Shown here piece after piece: positions 51,495-62,279 of a DNA stretch of 64,000 nt. The number at the start of each line of letters is the position of its first letter. Position 1 is the first letter of the stretch. The stretch spans positions 1 through 64,000 of the forward strand of contig JAGKQI010000076.1 of assembly GCA_018806915.1 (NCBI GenBank). Direction: 5' to 3'. Source of the stretch: Phytophthora colocasiae (Eukaryota > Oomycota > Peronosporomycetes > Peronosporales > Peronosporaceae). The notes under the pieces are model-generated. The model was given only the letters and a program-made list of their open reading frames with translations. It ran no database searches and was not told where the DNA came from. A program made the position numbers and the translations under genes.

Positions 51495-52544
51495 ATGAAG
51501 ACATTGACCTCTATCGAGGAAGTATTCGCCTTGACACCACCTTCGGGGCACATGAGGGAGATCGATTTACTGGAAGCCTGTGCCAAAGGAAATGCCACCG
51601 ATGTCAACCAAGCGCTTCAAAGTGGTTCAAATGTGGATATCCGCGATCCTGATAATTGGACGCCGCTCCACATAGCAGCGAAGCTGGGCCACGACGATAT
51701 TGTGCGGGTCCTTTTGAGACATAACGCTGACATCAACGCTAAAACCGCTGGTGGCTCTACGCCGCTGAAGACGGCAGCAGCAGAAGGACATGCCGCGGTT
51801 GTGCGAGTGCTGCTGGAGGCCGGCGCAGATATCGATCTGGCCGGGAATGACAGCTATGCGCCGTTAACCGTTGCCACTGAATACGGACACAGCGAGGTGA
51901 TAGCGCTTCTGGTTGAGTTCAAGGCGAACCTCGACAATCGACTATGCTGTGGTAGTACTGCACTATCTATTGCCTGCGACCACGGAATGCTGGATGTCGC
52001 TACGATTCTTGTACAAGGCGGAGCATCAGTGGACTTAGGTCCTGAAGGGTGGAATCCGCTGTTAATTGCAGCGATGTCTGGTCGAGAAGATATTATCCAA
52101 CTCCTCTTGGATTACAAAGCTAACGTCAATTTCAAAGGATTTCGCGAAATGACCGCCCTTAGAATTGCGGCCGACGTGGGATTCCTCGAAGTGGTGCGGG
52201 CGTTAGTTTACGGCGGCGCCTTAATGGACGAACCCAGTGACGAAGGAGTAACTCCGCTCTTAGCTGCAGCCAAGAAGGGCTACAACGATATTGTGCAATT
52301 TCTTGTGTACCAAGGAGCGGATCTCAACTGCCAAAACGATACCGGGTCCACGGCATTGTTGATGGCAACAATGTATAATCACCAGGAATCGCTTCGCATT
52401 CTCCTGGATGCTGGAGCAGACGTGGACTTGCAAGACGATGACACTTGGACAGCGCTGTCGATAGCTTATTTCAGCGGGTATCCCCAGCTTGTTCACCTCA
52501 TCATGGGGCGGCGACCAGCGTCGATGAGAGATCTAATGGTTTGA
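51495..52544 (+). CDS. Ankyrin-repeat protein (349 aa)
   Basis: ATG at 51495. After about 20 residues, nine to ten ankyrin repeats of about 33 residues fill the protein (for example DNWTPLHIAAKLGHDDIVRV, GGSTPLKTAAAEGHAAVVRV, EGWNPLLIAAMSGREDIIQL, EGVTPLLAAAKKGYNDIVQF, DTWTALSIAYFSGYPQLVHL). No other domain is present. Ankyrin stacks bind partner proteins, and the partner cannot be inferred. Intact and without introns. Confidence 0.93.
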   Translation: MKTLTSIEEVFALTPPSGHMREIDLLEACAKGNATDVNQALQSGSNVDIRDPDNWTPLHIAAKLGHDDIVRVLLRHNADINAKTAGGSTPLKTAAAEGHAAVVRVLLEAGADIDLAGNDSYAPLTVATEYGHSEVIALLVEFKANLDNRLCCGSTALSIACDHGMLDVATILVQGGASVDLGPEGWNPLLIAAMSGREDIIQLLLDYKANVNFKGFREMTALRIAADVGFLEVVRALVYGGALMDEPSDEGVTPLLAAAKKGYNDIVQFLVYQGADLNCQNDTGSTALLMATMYNHQESLRILLDAGADVDLQDDDTWTALSIAYFSGYPQLVHLIMGRRPASMRDLMV

Positions 52545-52594
52545 GCGACACGTTCTATTATCTTACAAACCGGTAAGACTACATTCCAGGAATA

Positions 52595-53020
52595 CTACCG
52601 TCTTCCCCCGCACACTGCGACTAGGCGCTATAATGAAGAGTTAAGCAAATATTCGGTTTAAACGCCTAGGCGTTATACAACGAACAAAAGTGCAATGTTT
52701 GTCGGGCGAGATTCAGGGTTCACTTTGCTGTGGTGGTGTAGGCCCGACCCTCCTATGATAGTGTAGTTTCGACGTTTGCTTTTGCCCATGGCGCTTGAAA
52801 TGCGGTCTGTGCAAACAAAGAGAGATTGATGTCGAGCTCTGTTGGCCAACAATCCCTTCCGTCTGTGGTTTAAGGGCTAATTTCAAAGCACGCACTATTG
52901 CTAACAAGGAAGTAGGCGTTCTATTCTGCTATGTGCTCTATTCGAACATTTGTGTGTGAATTCGACAATTCCCGATTTTGGACATAGCGCATAGTCGCAG
53001 TGTGCGGGGGAAGACGGTAG
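52595..53020. mobile_element. MITE copy A (426 bp)
   Basis: Terminal inverted repeats of about 36 bases, beginning CTACCGTCTTCCCCCGCACA, match at both ends with one mismatch (CTAGGCGC against CTATGCGC). The inside contains the 14-bp palindrome AACGCCTAGGCGTT. A 64-codon frame on the minus strand (52713-52907) is nearly identical in copy B but looks incidental. Copy B (58438-58872) lies in the opposite orientation. Confidence 0.85.
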
Positions 53021-53435
53021 CTCTATCCCTAAAAATTGCTTCGGTATTTTTCAAGGAGTGCAGACTCTAGATCGAATAGACGTCCTGTAGTTCTCATGCC
53101 TTCTGCTTCGTTTTCCTGCTGAGAAGGGTGCTGCAATTTGAGGCCTACAGTCTTGTCCCTGACAAGATTCAGTCTGGACATGTCCGTCTGTAAAATCGTA
53201 TGGCGGATATGGGGGCAAAGGATGAGAAGTTTGGTCGAGTCTTGACGTCGCTTGTACTTCCAGCCGGCACTCCGTTGACTGATCGAGTGCATACCTACGG
53301 AAGAGCTCTTTGCAGTTGCTAACAGACCAATAAAGCTGTCTATGCCATCGTATGTAGCGGTTAGCTTCCCGATGAATTCTGGACAAGGATGGCCTGCGAA
53401 CAGCAATTCTCACTCTCAAATCTGCCTTCAGCGTA
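53021..53435 (-). other. Possible gene fragment
   Basis: A minus-strand frame (53406-53029, 125 codons, no ATG near a clear start) has mixed composition and could be a C-terminal exon fragment, but no family is recognised. Not called as a gene. Confidence 0.25.
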
Positions 53436-53824
53436 CCGTATTTGAGATCTCATAGTTCAGACCCCAGGTTTTTGAAGTTGTATTGTTGTAAAATGTACAA
53501 GAGCCGTACAGGTACCGACACGTCTCTAAAACTACTGCATCATGGAACTCTATTACTCGTAGTTTGTGCTCGTACGATACTGCACCACGTTTGAATTGCT
53601 TAGGAGCTTTACCGATGCCCGTCGTCCTCGTCCTTCCTTCCTTCCGGCCGCGGCCCCATGGTGCTTCTCTCGAAGTGAGCGCCCTGTTTTTGAGAGTTTT
53701 GACCTATTTTTACGCTACGAATTATGAGATCTCAATTGCTGATGTGGACTGAACAACGTTGCTGATTGGCTATTACACGGTGCGAACTATGAGATCTCTC
53801 TGAACTATGAGATCTCAAATACGG
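53436..53824. mobile_element. Stowaway-like MITE (389 bp) immediately upstream of elicitin-like gene 4
   Basis: Perfect 26-bp terminal inverted repeats start CCGTATTTGAGATCTCATAG at both ends, and each is flanked by TA (53434-53435, 53825-53826), as in Tc1/mariner-type MITEs. The inner copy of GAACTATGAGATCTC near 53784 repeats the terminal motif. It ends 21 bases before the start codon of elicitin-like gene 4. Confidence 0.88.
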
Positions 53825-53845
53825 TACAGCATCTCCTCCCCAGAG

Positions 53846-54325
53846 ATGACACGCGTCCTGACGTTGTTGCTTTCGAGTGTGTTTGTTCTCACCTCCGTTA
53901 ACGCGGAACCGTGCTCAACTGAGCAACTTACGACTTTGGCGGGGAACAAGTATGTCGCTCTATGCACCGAAGCTTTGGGGTTTTCCGAGATCCTCAGTTT
54001 GGCCGCTCTCTCCAGCGCTCAAGTGAAGATGTTTTGCGCCAACAGTGCTTGTATGGCGCTCTACGACGACGTACTTACCATGGACCTCGACAACTGCGAG
54101 ATTACCAGCACGGGAACTACGATGCAGACGGACATTATCGATCCCGTGACGAAGGCGTGTGGAGAGGGCAGGAAATCTACAAACAGCACCTCAGCCAGTT
54201 CTAATGAAGCAGAATCTAGTGCAGACCAGGCTTCTTCCAGCAGCACAAGCTCGAGCTCGGTAGCTACAGTATCAGTGACGGTTATCAACGTCATCGGTGC
54301 TGCTCTGGCTGCATTGTTGCTGTAG
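53846..54325 (+). CDS. Elicitin-like protein 4, GPI-anchored type (159 aa)
   Basis: The ATG at 53846 is preferred over an in-frame ATG at 53807 because it starts the signal peptide directly (MTRVLTLLLSSVFVLTSVNA), while the upstream one lies inside the MITE repeat. The domain has all six Cys (PC, LC, MFC, SAC, NC and AC). A Ser-rich tail and a hydrophobic end (VSVTVINVIGAALAALLL) indicate GPI anchoring. It is diverged from genes 1-3. No initiator motif is present upstream; the MITE occupies that place. It probably has the same sterol-binding surface role as the others. Confidence 0.88.
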   Translation: MTRVLTLLLSSVFVLTSVNAEPCSTEQLTTLAGNKYVALCTEALGFSEILSLAALSSAQVKMFCANSACMALYDDVLTMDLDNCEITSTGTTMQTDIIDPVTKACGEGRKSTNSTSASSNEAESSADQASSSSTSSSSVATVSVTVINVIGAALAALLL

Positions 54326-54413
54326 AACCACATATTAGCGCGTTAAAGTCAATTGCTGTTTAGAAAACTGTGTAAAACCATCGCTGATATTGTTGCTTGT
54401 TCATAATCGTTTT

Positions 54414-55319
54414 TTACTTGGGCAAAAATGGTTTCGCCTCGCCCCCATGCAGCATAAAGTTGTTGTTATCCGCGTACAGCACGTAGTGCTGCAGAATGAA
54501 CACCACATCCACGATAATGCTCACGAAACCCAATGAGAACTTCACTGGGTCTCCAGTCATAGCCGTCCAGTCGTTCGTAGCCGCAGCATCCAGCACTTGT
54601 TGTCCAATGGATAGTAATCCACCAGCAATGTCAAGCAGCACGTTCCAAATAGTCCACCCGACGGTCGACTTGCGCTGGTAGTTAAGTGCGATCTGCGGGA
54701 GACATTTCACCAATGTCGTCATGAGCTTCACGTAGCTCAAAAGGTAGAGCAGATTGAGTGTATTGATCACCGAGTCCTCCTTGTCCCCAGTGAACAAGAC
54801 AGCAAGACCGAAGAGCACAGCAGCGATCAACGTTCCCCCAGTCCACAAGATCGTAGGTTTACTGACTGTCTGGTCACCGCGAGGGTAAATGGCGCATTGA
54901 AACAGCGAAACTGCTACTAGAACAGCGGCGTGTAAAGAGAAGAAGACGTCATTGAGTTCGACGGCATTGCGGTGACCATCATGACGCCGCATATACTGCT
55001 CTTGCACGCTCTCGCTGTAGTAGAAGGCCACATTGAAGATAGAGTAGCACGTGAAGCCCAACATATTGAGCACTGTGTAGTCCAGTGACAATCCGACGAC
55101 GCTTTTGCGCTGGCGGTTCAAAAACACTTGCGGGTAGAAGCTCACGCTCCAGCAGAAGAAGTAGATCCATCCGACGATACTGGACACGCGGTTCCAAGGC
55201 TTGGGGATGTGCGCATTGGCGTCTAGAGCGAGACCGAAGAGAAGACCGAAGAGAAGGATAAAGATCGAGACGACAACCGCCCGCTGGTTCACGGACAAGT
55301 CCATGAAGGAGAAGCTCAT
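54414..55319 (-). CDS. Cystinosin homologue, PQ-loop lysosomal cystine/H+ symporter (301 aa)
   Basis: ATG at 55319. Seven hydrophobic segments are visible. The two PQ-loop repeats are SVSFYPQVFLNRQRKSVVGLSLDY and KCLPQIALNYQRKSTVGWTIW, the exact cystinosin pattern with its proton-coupling Asp environment near the second repeat (NVLLDIAGGLLSIGQQ). Cystinosin exports cystine from lysosomes or vacuoles together with protons. The human counterpart has a long glycosylated N-terminus that is absent here. A C-terminal GYDQL-type sorting signal is not seen; the end is GEAKPFLPK. Intact, no intron. It lies convergent with elicitin-like gene 4. Confidence 0.93.
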   Translation of the reverse strand: MSFSFMDLSVNQRAVVVSIFILLFGLLFGLALDANAHIPKPWNRVSSIVGWIYFFCWSVSFYPQVFLNRQRKSVVGLSLDYTVLNMLGFTCYSIFNVAFYYSESVQEQYMRRHDGHRNAVELNDVFFSLHAAVLVAVSLFQCAIYPRGDQTVSKPTILWTGGTLIAAVLFGLAVLFTGDKEDSVINTLNLLYLLSYVKLMTTLVKCLPQIALNYQRKSTVGWTIWNVLLDIAGGLLSIGQQVLDAAATNDWTAMTGDPVKFSLGFVSIIVDVVFILQHYVLYADNNNFMLHGGEAKPFLPK

Positions 55320-55598
55320 GGCACTGGAAGAGGGAGGAAGGTGTTGTGATACATCTGCGGCTTGAAGTGTCGATTGGTGACAACATGTGTGGCATCATTT
55401 TGATTGGCCGGAGTTTGGCCACAGCCGGGTCAGATTGGGACATGGCGTTTAGTCCATTTAACTTGATGTTTGTATTCGAGTGAATTGTGATTTAGTCTAG
55501 AAAGGATATTTGCAAAGCCAGGCCAGATTACTAATTCCTCGTTGGACCGGTATCGAACCGGTATACTGTAGACGAATGGGAATGAACTCCAGGACAAT
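55320..55598. other. Upstream region of cystinosin, with a tRNA-like fragment
   Basis: Near 55543-55570 the minus strand contains ACCGGTTCGATACCGGT, a T-arm-like stem with a B box. No other tRNA arm was found, so no tRNA is called. Confidence 0.3.
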
Positions 55599-55667
55599 AG
55601 AGAGATTTCGCAACGCGATTCTCAGTCGCAGTCCGAGCCAAGATGCACATAGGACGGACTGATTTCG

Positions 55668-56996
55668 ATGGTTAGGGTTGGCAACCAGGAATCGGCCGTC
55701 GGACGCTCCGTTAACTGCTGGCTCAACCAGGACGGCATCCTGAAGGCCTTGACCTGTGGATGTTTATATAATCAGATCAAAAAAAATCATCGTCACACCG
55801 GGTGTTGGTGGTCATTTTGGCGCGAAAGGCTAAGCACAGCAAAGGAAGGCGCAGCAAACAGTAGTAGTAGTGTTTTCGTGGCGGATATTGCTGGGAGAGT
55901 GATGACTTTGGATGAAGAAGAACTGGCGTTGGTTTGGACGATGCTACGGTCTTCGTCGCTCCCTGAAAAACGACAATTGATGTTCATCTGCGCATACAAC
56001 TACATGGAGCGCCCCTTAATTCCCGCCATGGTGTTTCGTCTGGAGGATTACCCTGACGCGAACTGCAAGTTAATGTTTCGCTTTAATAGGGATGGTATTC
56101 GCGAACTGTTCGTCTTGCTTCGCATTCCTGGTGTAGTTATCACGGACAATCGGGACCGAGTTAATGGCATCGAAGCCTTGTGCATCATGTTGTATCGATT
56201 GCGCTATCCCAGGGTGTACTTCGACATGATGACGCATTTCGGAAGATCAATTCCCGCGATGTCACGGATCTTCCTGCACATGATTGATTTGGTACACGAC
56301 ACATTTGAAGACGTCATCTTCATGGCCAAAACCGTGCTACAAGAGCGAATTCAAGACTATTGCGATGCTATTTACGAGAAGGGGGCTCCACTCGACAGCA
56401 TTTTCGGCTTTATCGATGGTACGAAGGTTGCCATTTGTAGGCCATCTCCTCGCCCAGGCCGTCCAGGCTCACGCAGTGAGAATCTACAACGCCAGTGTTA
56501 CAGTGGGCATAAGCGCATTCACTGTTTCAATTACCAAGGGGTGACAGCACCAGACGGGATGTGCATTCATTTCTGGGGACCGATTGAGGGTCGCCGTCAT
56601 GATTCGGCGATGCTGCATTCCAGTAAACTCTTGGAATACTTTTGTGGTCACCCTGAAATTTTTGACGGCAGATTCATTTATGGGGATCCAGCTTATGGTG
56701 TTCAACGATTCATTGTAAGCGGGTTTAAAGGAAACTTGACGGACCCAGAGGAGAGGGACTTCAACAAGAACATGAGTAGTGTTCGGGAGAGCGTCGAATG
56801 GAACTTCAAAGAGATGAAGTCCCGCTGGCAATACATCGACTTCAAGAAACAACAAAAGGCTCGCTTGCAACCGGTTGGTAAATTTGTAAAAGTAGCTATG
56901 CTACTTACGAACTGCCACAACTGTTGGAGTGGTGGGAACCAAATCTGCCAATACTTTGGCATGACTCCACCTACAATGCGTAGTTACCTTAGTTGA
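55668..56996 (+). CDS. Harbinger transposase (DDE_Tnp_4), 442 codons
   Basis: The catalytic triad is visible: Asp in FGFIDGTKV, Asp in FIYGDPAYG and Glu in SVRESVEWNFKEMK. GHKRIHCFNYQGVTAPDG and FWGPIEGRRHDSAML are family blocks. The helix-turn-helix region is around MYRLRYPRVYFDMMTHFGRSI. The first ATG is 55668, but the ATG at 55902 (MTLDEEELALVW) starts the conserved part and may be used instead. The enzyme cuts and pastes the element at 3-bp targets together with the Myb-like partner. Intact. Confidence 0.92.
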   Translation: MVRVGNQESAVGRSVNCWLNQDGILKALTCGCLYNQIKKNHRHTGCWWSFWRERLSTAKEGAANSSSSVFVADIAGRVMTLDEEELALVWTMLRSSSLPEKRQLMFICAYNYMERPLIPAMVFRLEDYPDANCKLMFRFNRDGIRELFVLLRIPGVVITDNRDRVNGIEALCIMLYRLRYPRVYFDMMTHFGRSIPAMSRIFLHMIDLVHDTFEDVIFMAKTVLQERIQDYCDAIYEKGAPLDSIFGFIDGTKVAICRPSPRPGRPGSRSENLQRQCYSGHKRIHCFNYQGVTAPDGMCIHFWGPIEGRRHDSAMLHSSKLLEYFCGHPEIFDGRFIYGDPAYGVQRFIVSGFKGNLTDPEERDFNKNMSSVRESVEWNFKEMKSRWQYIDFKKQQKARLQPVGKFVKVAMLLTNCHNCWSGGNQICQYFGMTPPTMRSYLS

Positions 56997-58135
56997 AGTC
57001 ATCACGAGAGCTACTACTAGAGCGGCGACGTCGAGATCCACGATCATGGTGTATCGTAGAGCACGAACCATCAATGCTGCTTCGTGGAGAGTTACGCTGC
57101 TGCGCCAGGCTCAACATCTTATCAAGACGTTCATTTTCCATTCGGAGTCGTTCTTGTTCCATCCGCGCCAGTTGTAGTCGCAACTTCCGCTCTTCTCGAC
57201 GCTCTTCTATCTCCTCTCGCCACTGCTTTGACTTCTCCTCGTTTTCAGCTTCCCATTGTCGGCGTTTCTCCTCTCTGTCAGCTTGAATGTCTTCTCGCAT
57301 CAAATCAATGACACTGGGCTTGTAGCGCTTGTAACTAGACGAATCTTCCGCCTCCTGACCTTCAGCATTCTTTTTGCGTTCCTTCATGCGCTTTAGGCCT
57401 GCCTGCCGCATCACTTTGCCCGCGTTCTCTTCCGCTTCCAACTTGTCCTTCCGATCCCGGCTCTTCTTGGCTTCTGCTCGTTCGTGCTCGTCATACCGTT
57501 GCACAAGATCATCTAGGAGTTGTCGCTTCTCCGCGTAATGCTGATCGATGCCCGACTCGCCTAGTGACTTATTATCGAATTTGCGATGAGAGGCCAGCAA
57601 CGTGTTGAATCTTGCCTGTGCAGACTTCCCCGAGATGGTTTCCGTCTTTGAGAAGCCTTTGAGTGTCTTCAGCTTCTTCGCCACAGAATCCCAGGCATTC
57701 ATCACATGCCCTTTATAGGCTTCAAAGGGCAGATCTGCAAGTACTTGTCGAAGCAAGGTGACATCGTCCATCTTAGTGAACTTCTTGCGCTTTGACGTGC
57801 TCGAAACAACACCAGGTTGGATGTCAGCTTGTATCGATGCTTGCCGTACTGGAGATCCATCTTCTCCTTCAGCTCGGGGACGAATGGAATGAATACTTGA
57901 AGAGCGTGCTTGCGAGTCGCTCTCCTCTCCGCTTCTCTGCGTCCCAGATTCGTCATCAGACCTGAAGCCACCGTTAAAGTCCGACGAGCCATGCTGGGAG
58001 GCGTTCTCGTCTTCGCTTGCCTCCTCATGAACAAATCCACCCCCCACAGCGGACGTGGCTTCCTTGGGGGTGTCTGGAGCACTGGTCAAGAGGCGTGCCA
58101 GGCTTAGCCGCCTTGGGGGGGGTCTCGAAGTCCAT
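56989..58135 (-). CDS. Harbinger Myb/SANT-like partner protein, start in a different frame by one C
   Basis: The long frame (58140 down to 56989) has no ATG near its 5' end. The ATG at 58135 (MDFETPP) is one frame away and joins it if the run of eight C at about 58115-58122 were seven. Residues about 120-190 form a Myb/trihelix-like DNA-binding domain (KKFTKMDDVTLLRQVLADLPFEAYKGHVMNAWDSVAKKL). A charged coiled coil fills the C-terminal half. Such proteins bind element ends and bring the transposase to the nucleus. The frame problem is either a slip in the C run or a base-call error. Confidence 0.8.
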
Positions 58136-58437
58136 CGCAAGTCCAGCAGATACGGGAATGACTTTGAGGAATTTGCTCCAGTGAAGATAGTTCCCTACTT
58201 ACCCAAAGAATTGTTGGCTCTCATGCATGCCTGTATTTTGACGCACGGCACCTCGCACAAATAATTGCGCTGTATGCAACAAAGCAACAGACTAGGACAG
58301 CGAGCGAAAACTCTTTTCTGATTTTCTTGGTCCGCGTCCCAGTCCGTGGTCAACGGCGGACAGGGACCAGGAATCCTGGTTTTGCGAAATCTCTCTAATT
58401 GCTCTTGTGCACGTACAACCGTAGCAAAGAGCAATAA

Positions 58438-58872
58438 CTACCGTCTTCCCCCGCACACTGCGACTATGCGCTATGTCTAAAATCGGGAATTGTCGAATTC
58501 ACACACAAATGTTCGAATAGAGCACATAGCAGAATAGAACGCCTACTTCCTTGTTAGCAATAGTGCGTGCTTTGAAATTAGCCCTTAAACCACAGACGGA
58601 AGGGATGGTTGGCCAACAGAGCTCGACATCAATCTCTCTTTGTTTGCACAGACCGCATTTCAAGCACCATGGGCAAAAGCAAACGTCGAAACTGCACTAT
58701 CATAGGAGGGTCGGGCCTACACCACCACAGCAAAGTGAACCCTGACTCTCGCCCGACAAACATTGCACTTTTGTTCGTTGTATAACGCCTAGGCGTTTAA
58801 ACCGAATATTTGCTTAACATAGTAATCTCTTCATTATAGCGCCTAGTCGCAGTGTGCGGGGGAAGACGGTAG
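58438..58872. mobile_element. MITE copy B (435 bp), inverted relative to copy A
   Basis: Same termini as 52595-53020 (CTACCGTCTTCCCCCGCACA at the left, its reverse complement at the right). The AACGCCTAGGCGTT palindrome now lies near the right end, so the copy is inverted. The 64-codon frame (58551-58745) is nearly identical to that of copy A. Confidence 0.85.
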
Positions 58873-59771
58873 TCGAAAATACCGTGAAGTTTGATTGAAC
58901 AAGCCGAGTGTATCTACAACCACAGAAACAACATGTTCTTTCACTAGGAGATGCATGTTCCGACAAAGATGCCACGTAGAATGCAAACGAAGGCTTAACA
59001 CACCGCGGCGACCAGATGCAGATTCTGCTGCTTCACAGCCAGCCAAAACCCATAGGCAGTTTCATCTCGTGCAAGGCGAATTCGGCCTTCTTCGGAATGA
59101 AGCTCGATAGGATTTGATATAATGCCGAAAGTCTCCCTGTCACATTCATCGAGGGGGTCTCCACTGGCTTGCAGTGTCGTGCATTGTTCGCACTTCTCCG
59201 AACGTCGCCGAAGTTGATCCCCTTACCGACGATGAAACCCACACCTTGAACAAACCAAACCGAGGAAAGCGCTGAAATTTGGTTTGAACGTTACTTCCCC
59301 GTTGTTCTGAACCAAAACAAGTAGGTTTCGTGGTTTGGCTATGAAACCCATCCTGACTTCAAACCTGAACGGAGGTTTGGAGTTTCAGGTTTGGAGTTAC
59401 GGCTTTAAGTTGTAACAACGAGAGCACCTATTGGCTACTGTTCTTATCGAAGATATGAAACGCGAAACGACTCAAAGATCTTTCCAGAGCACTCGGCTCT
59501 GATCTCAGCTCACACTACATTTTGCAGTGCCCCCCCCAACTCAAGCCCCTACAACAGTTTCGCTACTATCGCGTTGTAGGCCCAACATCTTCTGTATCAA
59601 CCCTCAAAACAACAATTCAGCGTCTACTCCGCCTTCACCGTTCACAAGAACGGAGTCAACGCCTCGAGAAGAAGATGCTGACATCGGTCCTGTGGGTAGT
59701 ACCCAGCAACCAGGTCATCCAGTACAGACAGTAGGGTCAGGGGCCACTTCACAGCACTCGTGGAGACGGCA
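58873..59771. other. Region upstream of the hAT gene
   Basis: No supported gene. Several GGTTTGG/CCAAACC motifs occur between 59245 and 59400 and might be subterminal repeats of the hAT element. I could not find matching ends or an 8-bp duplication. Confidence 0.4.
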
Positions 59772-62279
59772 ATGTCTGGCATGAACCAGCATACACCTGC
59801 GCCCGACCTTCCACCATCTGTCCATGGCAGCATTGTTGCTAGTTCAAGTTCGTCAGTATCTGTGCCGATGCACGTTACCCAAGCAATACGAAACTATGTG
59901 CCGCCAGAGGGGTTTAAGGTACTACCAAGACGCCGTGGTGAACGATCAATAATTCTAGACTGGGGGGTACGCGTTACTTCCACGCTTGAAGGCAAGGAAT
60001 ACATTTGCTGGATATGCCAAGAAGCCTCGAATGTCGTCGTGATAACAAGATAATTCAACTGTTTGGTAATACGTCTAAAGCTACCAAGCATCTTAACGAC
60101 AAGCACATGTTGACAGCCAGTAAAATCACAGCCGAGAACACCAGGAAACGTAACCGAGCTAAGGAGCTAGAACGCATACGATGTGCTATTGCTGATGGAG
60201 CTGATAGCAGAAGAATGACATTGCTGCTCGAGACGCTGCGTGTGGTGAACAACAATCTCCCGTTTCGGTTCGGAGAATACGAAGAATCGGAATTGCTCGC
60301 AGACTTGGTGGTTGCAGACGAGTTCCGAGCGACTCTCAATAACGACACAGTAACGCGAGCTATTGCTGAGCTTTATTCAAGCACACGACAGGCTATTCAA
60401 TCCCATCTACAATGCAGCAGAATTAACAACGTGGCGTCATTCTCAATGGTGTGTGATTTTTGGTCTTCCAAGACAGAGGGCGACCAAATATCTTGGTCTG
60501 AGGGTGTATTTTGTCGACAACAACTGGGAATTCCAGTCGATCCTTCTTGGTACTCGCCACTATGAACCGATGTATGGGGAAAGAAGCGCCGGAAGCCGTG
60601 AATCATTTAAGCGCTGGATTACAGAGCTACTAAAAGATTTTGGGCTATCCACGAAAGATTTTTACGGCTCCACTAGTGACGCTGGCCCTGATGTTAAGTG
60701 GATGATGACGAAGGGAATCGGTCTCCAATGGGAATGGTGCATACCCCACCTTACGAACGCTGCTACAAAAAACGCGTTTGGTATCACCCCTCAGCGAAAG
60801 ACCTCTAAGAACTTACCAGCCACCGAATTGGTTACTCGCATCAAAAGTACAACATACGCCGTTCGCTCCAACGCCTCAATGGGGAGTCTCTTCTCAGAAC
60901 TTTGTGAGATGGCAAACGCTGGTGCTACAACCCAATTAATCGGAACACAAAGAGCACCGATTCATGAGCTTCGCTAAAGTTGTCCGGCGATTGCTCGAAA
61001 ATGGGACCAACTCGAAGATTGGTTCCAGGAACGTATTGACAAAGCTTATTCGGGAGCGAAAATCAACACCAGAGCTACTTCCAATTGCTGACGACAAGTT
61101 GAGCCTGCTTCAGCTGTATGGGCTTCTGAACCCTATCATGGCATTAAATGTCAAGAGTCAAAGGAGGGCACAAACCAAGTTGATGTCCTTTTGTCGATCT
61201 TTCGACTGCGCAAAACTATTCTGGATGAAACTCAACCTCTAAAAGACAAAATGCGAGCCTCAAGAGAAGCCCCACTCTTTTACCAAGTCCGAGACCTTAC
61301 AAGACTCGTGAAATCGACACGAGCACTACTTGCTAAGTTGTTCCATAAAAATTTCTTCGCTCGCTACACGGATAACGCACGGATTCGTGAGTCGTCTTTC
61401 ATCCCGGAAGTTCAGATGCTACTGCACCCGTCCCTAAAAAATCAAGACGTCAACCTAGCAAAGATCGTCCGCCTTTGCAACGAACAGTTGATCATCGACC
61501 CGGAGCAGCCCCACCTGCGAATGGATGAAGGCGCTGTTAGTCGAAATGTTGCTAGTGTGAAGGATGCCGTACTGAGGCGGTTGCGAGCGTTAATGTTGAC
61601 CATATCGACAAGTAGCTCTCAAACTTCAGCTCCAGCAGAAGTGTACGGTACGCCCTCTAATTGCGAGATACCGCAGCAGTTGCCGTCCGGTTTCGAGTCT
61701 CTATCATCATTTATCGAGTTCCCTTCCTTCCAGCCTGCTCAAGTATTTTCTGAGGAACTTATGGAATTTGCTGAAGAAGAGGCCGAACACGTGGAGCAGC
61801 GTAACGTTCACGAAGCACGCATTGATGAAGAGCTCGAAAGGTGGTTCTCCGATCCCAGTAGGCTGCTTACGACGACGGCCAAAACCGAATCAATTTTGCA
61901 CTTTTGGAAGCGCCAACATGATGAAAACAACTATCGACTATTACCTATCGCAGCACGGGTCATCTACGCAATTCCAGCATCTTCAGCACAGATCGAGAGG
62001 GATTTCGGCATAAGTGGTATGCTTGTTACCAGCCATCGCACTAGTATTGCGAAGCACAATATCGATATGTGCTCCTTTTTGAATCGGAATCGAAAGTTTG
62101 TCGACGTGGTAAATTGCCCCCGGCTAACAGATTCAGAGTTGGAGCAGGCAGTTCCGGCAAACGTGTTAGTCCCCCTGTCTTCATGTCAAGTCAACATACC
62201 ATTTGCTGCACGATGGGAACGCGAGGTAGCGTCTTGTTTATTTGACAGTGAACTAGATGAGGATTGCCAAGATGAATAA
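59772..62279 (+). pseudogene. hAT-superfamily transposase, frameshifted
   Basis: Pieces in order: a BED-type zinc finger (YICWIC, then after a shift near 60040 HLNDKH), a helical region (60005-60480), the catalytic region (VCDFWSSKTEGDQ; after a shift near 60480, RVYFVDNNWEFQ and YGSTSDAGPDVKWM), and in the final frame (61191-62279) the hAT dimerisation block (RVIYAIPASSAQIERDFGISGMLVTSHRTSI). Shifts also occur near 60950 and 61200. hAT transposases move elements with 8-bp duplications. This copy is inactive as written, yet the conserved residues are kept. Confidence 0.85.

Larger units (their letters stand above)
55599..58396 (+). mobile_element. PIF/Harbinger transposon with both genes (2798 bp)
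   Basis: Inverted ends AGAGAGATTTCGCAA (55599 onwards and reverse complement ending 58396) and a 3-bp duplication AAT (55596-55598, 58397-58399) define the element. It carries convergent transposase and Myb/SANT-like genes whose 3' ends overlap by 8 bases. This two-gene plan is standard for Harbinger elements. Apart from one homopolymer frame problem in the second gene it looks complete and possibly active. Confidence 0.92.

Noticed and set aside
52713..52907. 64-codon frame repeated in both MITE copies (also 58551-58745)
   Set aside because: It is conserved only because the MITE copies are nearly identical. There is no known domain and no start context.
55543..55570. T-arm-like ACCGGTTCGATACCGGT suggesting a tRNA gene
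   Set aside because: No D arm, anticodon arm or acceptor partner found, even after removing the Harbinger element from the flank.
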